64,000 nt of DNA from Virgisporangium aliadipatigenens (GTDB taxonomy: Bacteria > Actinomycetota > Actinomycetes > Mycobacteriales > Micromonosporaceae), in assembly GCF_016863615.1 (NCBI RefSeq), contig NZ_BOPF01000029.1, positions 1 to 64,000 on the forward strand. The letters are read 5' to 3'. The position numbers were made by a program, and so were the translations under genes. The notes beneath the pieces are model-generated. The model was not told the DNA's origin. It ran no database searches and was given only the letters and a program-made list of their open reading frames with translations. This document shows positions 53,450 to 61,812 of the stretch, in pieces. Numbering within the stretch: the first letter of the stretch is position 1; each line of letters opens with the position of its first letter.

Positions 53450-54630
53450 TGCGGTTCCGTCAGTCGTCGGGTCAGCCGCGCGTGGAAGTGCGGTTGGTGA
53501 AGATACGCGGTGTGTGCCCACAACGCGCCGGACGGATAGGTGTAATCGCTGACGGACCCGAAGACGGGAGCGGCGCGATAGGCCAGCGGGTCGGACCGAT
53601 CGAGCACGTTGAGCCAGCGCCCGACATTGCTCGGCGTCGAGGCGTACGGTTCGTCGCCGTTCGGGACGTCCGCGCGACTGGCGCGGAACAGCTTCAGTTC
53701 CTCGAAGAGGCCGACCTGGGTGCCGATGGTCACGAGCAGATCCACGTGCAGGTCGGGGCGATAGTGGGTGAGCAGGTCGTACATGATGTTGCCGCCCATG
53801 CTGTGCGCGAGGACGATCAGCGGCTCGCCGTCGTCGGCACCGGCCACTGCCTCGTCCAAAGCGTCGGCCACGGTGCGCACGATCGGGCCCGGCGATTCGG
53901 TCGTACCCCGCTGGGCGAGGTAGATCAGGACATCGCCGAGCAGTAGGGAGACCCGAGGGCCGGCGAGCGCGCGGACGAGCCCCACCGTCGGCCGGGTCGC
54001 CATGGCGACGCACGACCTGCGGATGGCTGCCAGCCCGTACCCGAGCTTCTCCCTGATCGAGTCGGACCCGCCGAGCGACTCGTATGTGCCGTCGCGGGGA
54101 GTGTCGGAGAGAACCTCCGTGTCCAGCCGCTCGACGAACTCCTCGTCGTCGGTGACCTCGTCCAGCCACGGGTACCGCTGCGGCTCCGTAGCCCGCGGAA
54201 AGCGGGATTCCCGGCTGTCGGTGTAGCGCACGGCAGCGGCAGCGAACTCGTCCAACGACGCCGGATCGGTGTGTGTGACAGCCGCCGCGGTGAAGAGCGC
54301 GTCCACCGCATCGGGCATCGAACGACGCGCGGTGTTCAGCAGACAGGTCTCCGGGTCGTCGCCGACGTCGACGAGAGCCCCGGGCAGCAGTTCCTCGACG
54401 TCGGCGTCCCCGCCCAACTGCTCCGTCTCCGAGGACGGGAAGGAGGCGAATCCCCAGCGGGCCTGGGCGGCCTGATCGCCCCACACCGGGTTCAGGATGC
54501 GGGTCCGATCGGGGGCGGCGAACAGCGCCGGGATCAGGAATTTCCGGTACAGCCCGTCGCGCAGTGCGGTACCCGCTTCGTTATCGTCGCCGGACCGGTT
54601 ACCCACGCCGTGTACGTGCACCAACGCCAT
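53446..54630 (-). CDS. Alpha/beta hydrolase (lipase/esterase-like)
   Basis: This 394-residue protein opens MALVHVHGVGNRSGD, giving the HG oxyanion-hole motif, and has nucleophile S277 in the elbow LAHSMGGNI. A late aspartate (NVLDRSDPLAY) and histidine (ALWAHTAYLHQPHF) could complete the triad. The region between residues 60 and 230 is a long insert or lid. I chose the ATG at 54630 with GGAGAG five bases upstream; earlier ATGs overlap the previous gene and lack a site. Lipase-like folds in similar operons may act on membranes or acyl groups. The substrate is unknown. Confidence 0.82.
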   Translation of the reverse strand: MALVHVHGVGNRSGDDNEAGTALRDGLYRKFLIPALFAAPDRTRILNPVWGDQAAQARWGFASFPSSETEQLGGDADVEELLPGALVDVGDDPETCLLNTARRSMPDAVDALFTAAAVTHTDPASLDEFAAAAVRYTDSRESRFPRATEPQRYPWLDEVTDDEEFVERLDTEVLSDTPRDGTYESLGGSDSIREKLGYGLAAIRRSCVAMATRPTVGLVRALAGPRVSLLLGDVLIYLAQRGTTESPGPIVRTVADALDEAVAGADDGEPLIVLAHSMGGNIMYDLLTHYRPDLHVDLLVTIGTQVGLFEELKLFRASRADVPNGDEPYASTPSNVGRWLNVLDRSDPLAYRAAPVFGSVSDYTYPSGALWAHTAYLHQPHFHARLTRRLTEPQ

Positions 54631-54659
54631 GAATCTCTCCGATGCTCGAACTGGGCCGG

Positions 54660-57308
54660 TCATGTGCAGACGACGCCGAGACAACCGTTGGGGTCGCCGG
54701 CCGAGTCGTTTCCGCCGCCGTCGGTGACCGCTCCCGACGCGACCTCGATTCCGAAATCCGCGTTGTTGCGTGTCGTGTTGTCGCGGACCACGACCCTCGG
54801 GTCGGACAACCCGAAGATGTGCAGGCCGTCGTTGACCGGCCTGCCCGCGCCGTCGCGAAGACCGCCGGAATCGTGCCCGTTGCCGTCGAACGTGTTCCCG
54901 GCGAACTGGTTTCCGGGCATCGACGTCAACGGTTCCTGTCTGATCTCGTAGACGAGTCCGGCGGCGCGGTTGTTGCGGAAGATGTTGTTGAAGATCTTGG
55001 TGCCGGCATTACCTGCCAGATTGATGTCGACACCGATCCGGTTGCCCGCGAAGGTGTTTCCCTCGACCCAGACGTCCGGTGCCCACCCGAGGTTCAGGCC
55101 CGTCTGCGCGTTCTGGAACGTGCTGCCGGTGATCGTCGCTCCGACCGAGTTGTTGTCGATTGCGACCGTGCTGCCGGACAGGGTGCCGTTTTCCAGTACG
55201 AAGCCGTTCGACTCGTTCAGGGACAGGGTCGAGTCGGTCATGGTCATGCCACGCGCCGAGGCGCCGTTGCCGCGGATGCTGACGGTGACGCCGGTGAAGG
55301 TGCCGCCGATGATCGCGAAGCCGGTGCTGTTGCTGAACAGCCGGATCTCGCCGCCGTTGACCGTGACACCGGTGAGCGAGACGTCGTCGGCAGGACTGCC
55401 CTTGATCGCGGACTCGGTCGCGCGGATCTCCCCGCCCCTGATGTCGAGACCCTCTGTGCGCCCGGAGCCGGCTGAGTTCGTGTTTATCGCGACGGGATTG
55501 TTCAGGAACCTGATGTTCTCGACCCGGTCGTCCACGGCCACGGTGTCGAGACCGACGGCGAACCCGCGGATCGTCCCGTTGCGGATGGTGACGTTCGCCT
55601 GGCCGGTCATGGTGATCGCGGCACCGGAGCCGTCGCCGCTGATGGTGTGTCCGTCGAGGTCGACAGTGATATCGCCGGCTCCGATGGTGAGTCCGTTGCC
55701 CGCACACGCCAGATCGGCCCGCAGGACCACGCTCGTGCGCACCGTTTCTCCGCAGCGGAGCGGCGGCGAGGCCGGCAGCACCGTCAGCGCGACGGACTGC
55801 TCGTCGTGCCGCGTTCCCGCGGAGATCGAGAGCGAGACCCGGTACTCGGCCGGGGCCGTGAACGTATGGGTGAAGGTGGCCGTGGCGGCCGTGGCCTCAG
55901 TGGCGTCCGTTGCCGCTTCGGCGACGCGCCACTGCCAGGTGTCCGGCGCGGCCCCGGTGACGTCCGCCGCGAAGGTGACCTGCTGGCCGACCTCTGGAGA
56001 CGACGGTGTCACACGCAACCTGGTGATGCCCGGCGGTGTCTGCGGTGCCGAGGCGGTGCCGCTTCCGGGACCCGGTCCGGAGGTGCGAACGGCAGGCGCC
56101 GAGCCGGTGGCGGCGACGGTGTTGCTCCGCCTGGCCGAGGGGGTCGGTGTCGGACTGGCGGTGGGCGATGCTGTAGGTGCTGACGTCGGGCTCGGGTTCG
56201 GCAATCGGGTCGGGTCGTACTTGTTGATCCGGCGGATCTCGCCCGTCGTGGAGATTGTTCCCGCGCGTTCGCTGTCCGGGTCGTTGAAGAACACCTGTCC
56301 GTCGCGAGTCAGCAGTTCGAACCGGATCGGACGCGGCGACAGCGGTTCGGTGGTGCGGGCCGTGCCGGCCGCCACGTCGACGATGTGCACCGTGCCGGCG
56401 GTCCGGTCCGGCAGGAGAACGTGGGTACCGGTCTGTACGGCGGAAGGAAGGTCAAGGCCGTCCGGCAGCCGGACGGTCGTCGAGCACGAGCCCGTCGCAA
56501 AGTCGCAGGCGATGACGGCAGGCGGCGACGGGGACAGCACGATCACCCGCGCGGCGTCGGGGGATCCGAGAACGACATCCCCGGCCGATCCGGGCAGCGG
56601 CAGGGTCCGCTCATCGTCCGCGTTGCCGACGCTCACGAGAGTCGCCGTGCGACGTAACGGGTTGAGCACGACAGGATGCCCACCGGCCATGATGAGGCGG
56701 CCACCGCCGCCGGCCCGCGTGTCGTCGGTCGGCTGACGGTGCCGAAGCGGGCCACCACCGATGCGGCGGCTCACCCGGCCCGTGGACCGGTCCAGGATCC
56801 ACACGCCGTCCCGATCGGCGGCGAGAACGGTGTCGTCGCCCGGCAACGGCGTCGCCCTACCCAGCGGTTGCAAGGTTCCGGGGTCGAAACTGCGCAGGAT
56901 CCGGCGTTGTTTGTCGACGACATGGAGGGCGTCTCGGGTCGCGTACGCCTCCGACAACCCAGCGCCGTCCAGCACCGATGTCGATGATCTGGCCAGGGTC
57001 GCCCCGTCGACGCCGACCACCCAGCCACGGCCGAGATCGACGCCGTATCCGTGATGTCCCTGCTGGGCCGTCGTGAACCCGCCGCCGGGGCCGGTGATCG
57101 CGACGCTGGTCGCGACGGTGGTGGACGCGCCGTCGAGCAGGGTCAGTTCGCCGACCGCGCGCGAGGTCAGCCAGGCGGACCCGGCCAGCATCGTCGGCTT
57201 GACGGCCGGGGCCGTGTACCGCAGTCCGAGCACGGTCATCGCGGCCACGACCGCCAACCCGGTGAATCCGGCCGCCGCGGCGCGCACCCGGCGTCGACGA
57301 CCGCTCAT
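54660..57308 (-). CDS. Membrane-anchored propeller, PKD and right-handed beta-helix protein
   Basis: The product has 882 residues. A single N-terminal membrane anchor (about 10-30) faces the domains outward. Residues about 40-360 form a beta-propeller-like region. A Pro/Ser/Thr linker follows (about 365-420), then a PKD-type domain (about 430-510; FTHTFTAPAEYRVSLSISAG), then a parallel beta-helix (about 520-860; many NxxFxGN-type turns such as GNTFAGNRIGVDIN). It ends GDPNGCLGVVCT, nearly identical to the end of the secreted paralogue at 61813-62964. The ATG overlaps the transglutaminase-like gene (ATGA). Beta-helix proteins usually bind or cut polysaccharides; no catalytic residues are evident. 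Confidence 0.78.
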   Translation of the reverse strand: MSGRRRRVRAAAAGFTGLAVVAAMTVLGLRYTAPAVKPTMLAGSAWLTSRAVGELTLLDGASTTVATSVAITGPGGGFTTAQQGHHGYGVDLGRGWVVGVDGATLARSSTSVLDGAGLSEAYATRDALHVVDKQRRILRSFDPGTLQPLGRATPLPGDDTVLAADRDGVWILDRSTGRVSRRIGGGPLRHRQPTDDTRAGGGGRLIMAGGHPVVLNPLRRTATLVSVGNADDERTLPLPGSAGDVVLGSPDAARVIVLSPSPPAVIACDFATGSCSTTVRLPDGLDLPSAVQTGTHVLLPDRTAGTVHIVDVAAGTARTTEPLSPRPIRFELLTRDGQVFFNDPDSERAGTISTTGEIRRINKYDPTRLPNPSPTSAPTASPTASPTPTPSARRSNTVAATGSAPAVRTSGPGPGSGTASAPQTPPGITRLRVTPSSPEVGQQVTFAADVTGAAPDTWQWRVAEAATDATEATAATATFTHTFTAPAEYRVSLSISAGTRHDEQSVALTVLPASPPLRCGETVRTSVVLRADLACAGNGLTIGAGDITVDLDGHTISGDGSGAAITMTGQANVTIRNGTIRGFAVGLDTVAVDDRVENIRFLNNPVAINTNSAGSGRTEGLDIRGGEIRATESAIKGSPADDVSLTGVTVNGGEIRLFSNSTGFAIIGGTFTGVTVSIRGNGASARGMTMTDSTLSLNESNGFVLENGTLSGSTVAIDNNSVGATITGSTFQNAQTGLNLGWAPDVWVEGNTFAGNRIGVDINLAGNAGTKIFNNIFRNNRAAGLVYEIRQEPLTSMPGNQFAGNTFDGNGHDSGGLRDGAGRPVNDGLHIFGLSDPRVVVRDNTTRNNADFGIEVASGAVTDGGGNDSAGDPNGCLGVVCT

Positions 57309-59554
57309 GATCTACCCGCTCCCTCCGACAGGCGGCTCCGTACGGCGCGGGTAGCGACGAGCGGTCTCACGTCGAACCACGCCACCGGCTGCCGCAGCCA
57401 CCACCAACCTCGGTACAGACCACGGCGGATGTCACGTTCGGCCGACCACGCCCATGCGCCGTCCGAACGGGCCAGGAGGTCCGGTGCGAACACCGCCGTC
57501 GTCGCCTTCTCCGCCAGCGATTCGATCGCGGGAACGCGATTCCCGAACGAATGCCGGGCGGCCGCTGCCAACTCGTTCGGCGTCATCGCCGGCGGATAGG
57601 TGACCCGCCGTTCGATCAGGCGCTCGGTCGTCTCCTCCCAAGCACCCAGCACCCGCCCGGCCAGATCCGATCGGGCACGCCGGCGAACCCTGCGCCACCG
57701 TTTCGCGACCACGATGGAGACCGCTACGACGCCGGCGGCGAGCACCAGACTCCACGCGATGCGCCGAAGGACGCACCGCAAGGCGCACGACGATGGGGGA
57801 TCGGGGCTCTTCGACGAACCGGGGACGGAGGCCACCGCCGTCTCGGGGACCGAAGCGGCGTCGGTCGGCACGGCGGTCGGCGTCGGCGTGGGCACCGGCT
57901 GTTGAACGGTGTCCGGCCGACGGCGCGTGTCGTCCGTCGGATCGAAGGTGACCCAGCCGTATCCGGGAAAGTGCACCTCCGCCCACGCGTGGGCGTTCCC
58001 GGTGTCCACGTCGACGTCACCGGACTGCGTCGCCGCGACGCGGTATCCGACGGCGACGCGGGACGGATAGCCGAGCACGCGGGCCATGACCGCGAACGCC
58101 GACGCGTGCTGCTCGGCGTACCCGTCCCCTTCGACGGGATTGTCGGCAGCGAGCATCCGCCCGATCCGCGCATACGAGTGCCCAGGTGGTGCGTCCGTGC
58201 GATAGGGGAGCCCGCGCAGGAACGTCTCCAACGCGACCAGCCGACCCACGGGCCGTTGCTCGGTGCGGGCGATCCGGTCACACAGCACGGGCAGCAGTGG
58301 TGGAAGTCCGGGTGGCAGGGCGCGGAATCGGTCGAAGTCCGGGCCGGAACTCGGTCGTGCGTCGCGGGTCGGCAGCCCCGCACCGCGATGGGCACCGGTC
58401 ACTTCGTAGCCGAGGCCGTGCAGATCTGTCGAGGCGGCGATGAGTGTGCCGGCCGCACGGCTGAAGCCGACAGCAGCGGGCGCACCGTCGACGTGCCGCA
58501 GAGCGGTCGGCCACCCGAACGCCGGCAGAAACGGGCCGGTGAGGCCGTCGATGACGATGCGGGCGGTCGTCTCCCGTGGGCGGGACAGCGCGTCGTCACG
58601 GGCGAGCCGCGCGCCGGCCACCAGGTAGGTGGTGCGCGACGTCCAAGTGGCGCCGTCGAAGTGTTCCAACGCGGCGAGCCTGATCCTGTCCGCGGCACCG
58701 CGCTCACCGGACAGGACCCGCATCAAGAAGAGCCGGCGGCGGGGCTGTTCGACCAACTGCGGCTTGATCAGCGCCAGTGGGGTGATTCCCGGCGGTGTCT
58801 GCACTGTCGCGGGACGGAGAGGACGCGGGTCCATTCGTCGTTCCCCCGAAACAGGCCATCCGGCGAAACCGCCCGCCGCGCCCACGGCCACCGCGACCAC
58901 GACGGTGGCCGAAATCCCCGCCAGACGCCGTTCGCCGGCGGCGTGGGCAGCGGCCGGCAGGACCAACCGTCGCGTGCGGCGTCCCCGCACGGACCGCACG
59001 GCCACCAACACCAGCGCACAGGCCAGGAACACGACGGTAGACCGCGCGTGGACGACCGGCGTGCTGGCCACCATCACGAGCCCGATCAGCAACGGTGCAC
59101 ACAGCGGCACGAGCGGCAGCAGCACCGCGTCGGTGCGCAGCACCAGCAGCGCGGCGGCCAGCGTGGCGAACCAGGCGATCAGGACCGGCGTCACCACCAG
59201 CTCCGGCGACGGGTCCGCCGGTAGACCCACGGAGAGCATGCGGGCCCAACCACCGGCCGCACCCCAGGCGATCTGTCTGAGTCTCGCTGCCGTCAGGGGG
59301 TCGGACAGCACCGGACCGACGGAAACCGCGACGGCTCCGACGGCGCCGCACAGAGCCGTCGTCCGGGCACGCCATCGCCGCCGGTGCGCCACCCACGCCA
59401 CCACGGCCCCGGCGAGCGTCGCGCACACCGGCGGAGCCAACCACGCGGTGCCCGTGAAGAAGCCCCGATAGAGCAAGCTCGCGTCGAGGACGGCCACCAC
59501 GACGGCGACCAGCTCCACGGCGTGGCCGGACAGATGGCTACGGGCGCCTTTCAT
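57305..59554 (-). CDS. TgpA-like transglutaminase-fold membrane protein lacking the catalytic Cys
   Basis: This 749-residue protein follows the DUF3488-transglutaminase-DUF4129 plan. It has about seven N-terminal helices (15-240), an external core (about 430-545), one more helix (about 590-612) and a cytoplasmic DUF4129-like tail. In the core the nucleophile position of GxCEQFASAF reads G-Y-A480-E-Q-H-A-S-A-F, while H522 (NAHAWAEV) and D538 (FDPTDD) are kept. It therefore cannot work as a normal Cys transglutaminase/protease and is probably a binding module. It overlaps the DUF58 gene and the beta-helix gene by 4 bases each. Confidence 0.85.
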   Translation of the reverse strand: MKGARSHLSGHAVELVAVVVAVLDASLLYRGFFTGTAWLAPPVCATLAGAVVAWVAHRRRWRARTTALCGAVGAVAVSVGPVLSDPLTAARLRQIAWGAAGGWARMLSVGLPADPSPELVVTPVLIAWFATLAAALLVLRTDAVLLPLVPLCAPLLIGLVMVASTPVVHARSTVVFLACALVLVAVRSVRGRRTRRLVLPAAAHAAGERRLAGISATVVVAVAVGAAGGFAGWPVSGERRMDPRPLRPATVQTPPGITPLALIKPQLVEQPRRRLFLMRVLSGERGAADRIRLAALEHFDGATWTSRTTYLVAGARLARDDALSRPRETTARIVIDGLTGPFLPAFGWPTALRHVDGAPAAVGFSRAAGTLIAASTDLHGLGYEVTGAHRGAGLPTRDARPSSGPDFDRFRALPPGLPPLLPVLCDRIARTEQRPVGRLVALETFLRGLPYRTDAPPGHSYARIGRMLAADNPVEGDGYAEQHASAFAVMARVLGYPSRVAVGYRVAATQSGDVDVDTGNAHAWAEVHFPGYGWVTFDPTDDTRRRPDTVQQPVPTPTPTAVPTDAASVPETAVASVPGSSKSPDPPSSCALRCVLRRIAWSLVLAAGVVAVSIVVAKRWRRVRRRARSDLAGRVLGAWEETTERLIERRVTYPPAMTPNELAAAARHSFGNRVPAIESLAEKATTAVFAPDLLARSDGAWAWSAERDIRRGLYRGWWWLRQPVAWFDVRPLVATRAVRSRLSEGAGRS

Positions 59555-60741
59555 GTCGCGGTCCCGGCGGCGTTGGGCATCGCGAAACCGGCACTGGTAC
59601 GCACCGTTCGCAGCGAGACGTGGTGTCCGACCCGGACGGTCCGCGACGAGGTGTCGCCGATCGAGATGACCAGCACGTCCAGGCCCGGTGATCCCCAGTG
59701 GCGGATTGCCGGCAACTCATCGGCGGAGAGCCGGCCGGTGACGACGACGGCCCGGGAGGCGCCGGTCACGGCGAGAGCCGCCGCCACCGGCCGCAGCGGT
59801 GTCGTGTCAGCGGCCGGTGCGGCAGCGGCGAGGACGTCGAGTGCCGCAACCTCCGACGTCGGCCGCACCACACCGGTCGACCACCCGCCTTCGTGTCGCC
59901 GTCCCAGGAACAGCTCCAGGTGCAGACCGACGCGAAGGACCGCCGCGCTCACCGAAGCCGCCACCCGCACGGCATCCTCGAACGCCTCTGCGGGGTAGCG
60001 GTCCGGACTCGGGTCGAGCACAACCAGATGCCCGGGAACGTCCTGGACGGCGGAGTGCCGCACGGTCAACACACCGGTCCGCGCCGTACTGGCCCAATGG
60101 ATCAGGCGGGTGTCGTCTCCGGGCACGTACTCGCGAACGCTGTGGAAGGCCGTTCCCGACGGCACCGGCTCGGCGCTTCCGCGTTGGTCGCCGGTGATCG
60201 CACGGGTACCTGCCAGGCCGAGTGGGTGCACCCGGGGATGCACGATCAGAATGGTGTCCGAACCGGTACGGGTGCCCCGCCGCACCAGACGCATCGGATC
60301 GCCGCGGCCGATCCAGCAACGGGGAATGACATGGATTCCTCGGCGCGGGCACGGCAGGTCATATCCGTGCACCCTTTGCCGCGTACCGGGCGGGAGATTG
60401 TCGATCGCGAACATGACGGGCCCCTCCGGCAGGAACTCGACGAGCTCCAGCGACACCGCGCGGCGGCCGGTGTTGGAGATCGACAGCCTGCATCCCACCG
60501 TCGTGCCTTCCGCGACCCGGGTCGACCGCAGACGTCGATCCACGGAGACCTTGAGCGGCAGGCAGAGCCGGCCGGCGGCCGTCAGCAGCAGCACCGCGCC
60601 GCTGAGGCCGATCGAGACGAGTTCCGGGTAGTCCGTCGACACACCGATCAGTACGAACGTCATCGATGCCGCACCGATCGCCGCACCGATCCCGGTCGGC
60701 CGCGGTAACGTCCGATCACGGTCTACGCGGGACAGCCACAT
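59551..60741 (-). CDS. DUF58 (vWA-like) membrane protein
   Basis: This 396-residue protein has two N-terminal hydrophobic helices, a beta domain and the DUF58 signature (FHSVREYVPGDDTRLIHWASTARTG), followed by a von Willebrand A-like fold. The metal-site loop reads LDPSPDRYP, so the DxSxS of a functional MIDAS is only partly kept. It is the standard partner of MoxR ATPases and TgpA-like proteins in actinobacteria. Its start overlaps the MoxR gene by 26 bases. It probably forms a membrane complex remodelled by that ATPase. Confidence 0.9.
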   Translation of the reverse strand: MWLSRVDRDRTLPRPTGIGAAIGAASMTFVLIGVSTDYPELVSIGLSGAVLLLTAAGRLCLPLKVSVDRRLRSTRVAEGTTVGCRLSISNTGRRAVSLELVEFLPEGPVMFAIDNLPPGTRQRVHGYDLPCPRRGIHVIPRCWIGRGDPMRLVRRGTRTGSDTILIVHPRVHPLGLAGTRAITGDQRGSAEPVPSGTAFHSVREYVPGDDTRLIHWASTARTGVLTVRHSAVQDVPGHLVVLDPSPDRYPAEAFEDAVRVAASVSAAVLRVGLHLELFLGRRHEGGWSTGVVRPTSEVAALDVLAAAAPAADTTPLRPVAAALAVTGASRAVVVTGRLSADELPAIRHWGSPGLDVLVISIGDTSSRTVRVGHHVSLRTVRTSAGFAMPNAAGTAT

Positions 60742-61684
60742 CGTCGATCACCTTCTGCAGAATGTCGTCCGCGGCCTCCTCGCTCGACAACGCCTCCTGG
60801 GCCAGGATGAGCCGGTGCGCGAGAACATGCCGGGCGACCGCCTTGACGTCGTCCGGGGTGGCGAAGGAACGACCGGCGGCCGCTGCGCGGGCCTGCGCCG
60901 CCGCGGCGACCGCGATGCTGCCGCGCGGACTGACCCCGAGCCGCACCGCCGGATGGGTGCGGGTACCGGCGGTGATCCGCACGATGTAGTCGGTCAGCGC
61001 GGAGCTGACCCGGACCGTCCGCACGAAGGCGATCATGGACCGGACCTGAGCGATCCCGACGACGCGGTGCAACAGCTCCGGTGTCGTTCCGGTGATTCCC
61101 TGACTGACGACCTGCATCTCGTCCGCATGCGACGGATAGCCGATCGATATCCGCATCAGGAAACGGTCGAGCTGAGCCTCCGGCAACGGATAGGTGCCCC
61201 GATGGTCGGCAGGATTCTGCGTGGCTATGCAGAAGAACGGGTTCGGCACCTTGTGGGTCCGGACGCTGATCGTCACCTCGTTCTCGGCCATGACCTGAAG
61301 CATCGCCGACTGTGTGCGTGGAGCCGCGCGGTTGATCTCGTCGCCGAGAACGATGTTGGCGAACACCGGACCCTCGCGAAAGCGGAACTCGCGTCCGTCC
61401 GGATCGAATATCTCCACCCCGGTGATGTCGGACGGCAGTAGATCGGGGGTGAACTGGACGCGTTTGAAAAGCCCACCCTCTATCGAGCCCGCGATAGCCT
61501 TCGCAAGCGACGTCTTGGCGACCCCGGGAATGTCTTCGATGAGCAGGTGCCCGCCGGCGAACAGGCATGTGAGGGCCATGTTCACCACCTCTGGCTTGCC
61601 CTTGATGAAGGATTCGATGTTGAATCGGAGGAGTTCGAAACACGCCTTGAACTCGTTGGCGGAGATCGGTGTCGAAACTTCCAC
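60716..61684 (-). CDS. MoxR-family AAA+ ATPase
   Basis: This 322-residue AAA+ protein has Walker A EDIPGVAKTS (50-59; Ala in the GxGKT position is common in MoxR), Walker B IVLGDEINRA, sensor-1 IATQNP and the C-terminal helical domain. It starts with a GTG at 61684 with only a weak GGGA upstream. It is the first gene of the eight-gene unit and should act as a chaperone-like ATPase assembling or activating the DUF58-containing complex. No obvious promoter stands out in the 128-base gap behind it. Confidence 0.94.
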   Translation of the reverse strand: MEVSTPISANEFKACFELLRFNIESFIKGKPEVVNMALTCLFAGGHLLIEDIPGVAKTSLAKAIAGSIEGGLFKRVQFTPDLLPSDITGVEIFDPDGREFRFREGPVFANIVLGDEINRAAPRTQSAMLQVMAENEVTISVRTHKVPNPFFCIATQNPADHRGTYPLPEAQLDRFLMRISIGYPSHADEMQVVSQGITGTTPELLHRVVGIAQVRSMIAFVRTVRVSSALTDYIVRITAGTRTHPAVRLGVSPRGSIAVAAAAQARAAAAGRSFATPDDVKAVARHVLAHRLILAQEALSSEEAADDILQKVIDDVAVPRRP

Positions 61685-61812
61685 GGTTGAAGCTTGTCCC
61701 GTGCTGTACTTCGCCGCATCCCCCTATCGGCCACGCCGCCTGGGCGCACTGTATGCGACGGATCGCTGATCGACGGCGATGTTCATTCCGGGCGTACCGT
61801 CCGTTCTGCTGA

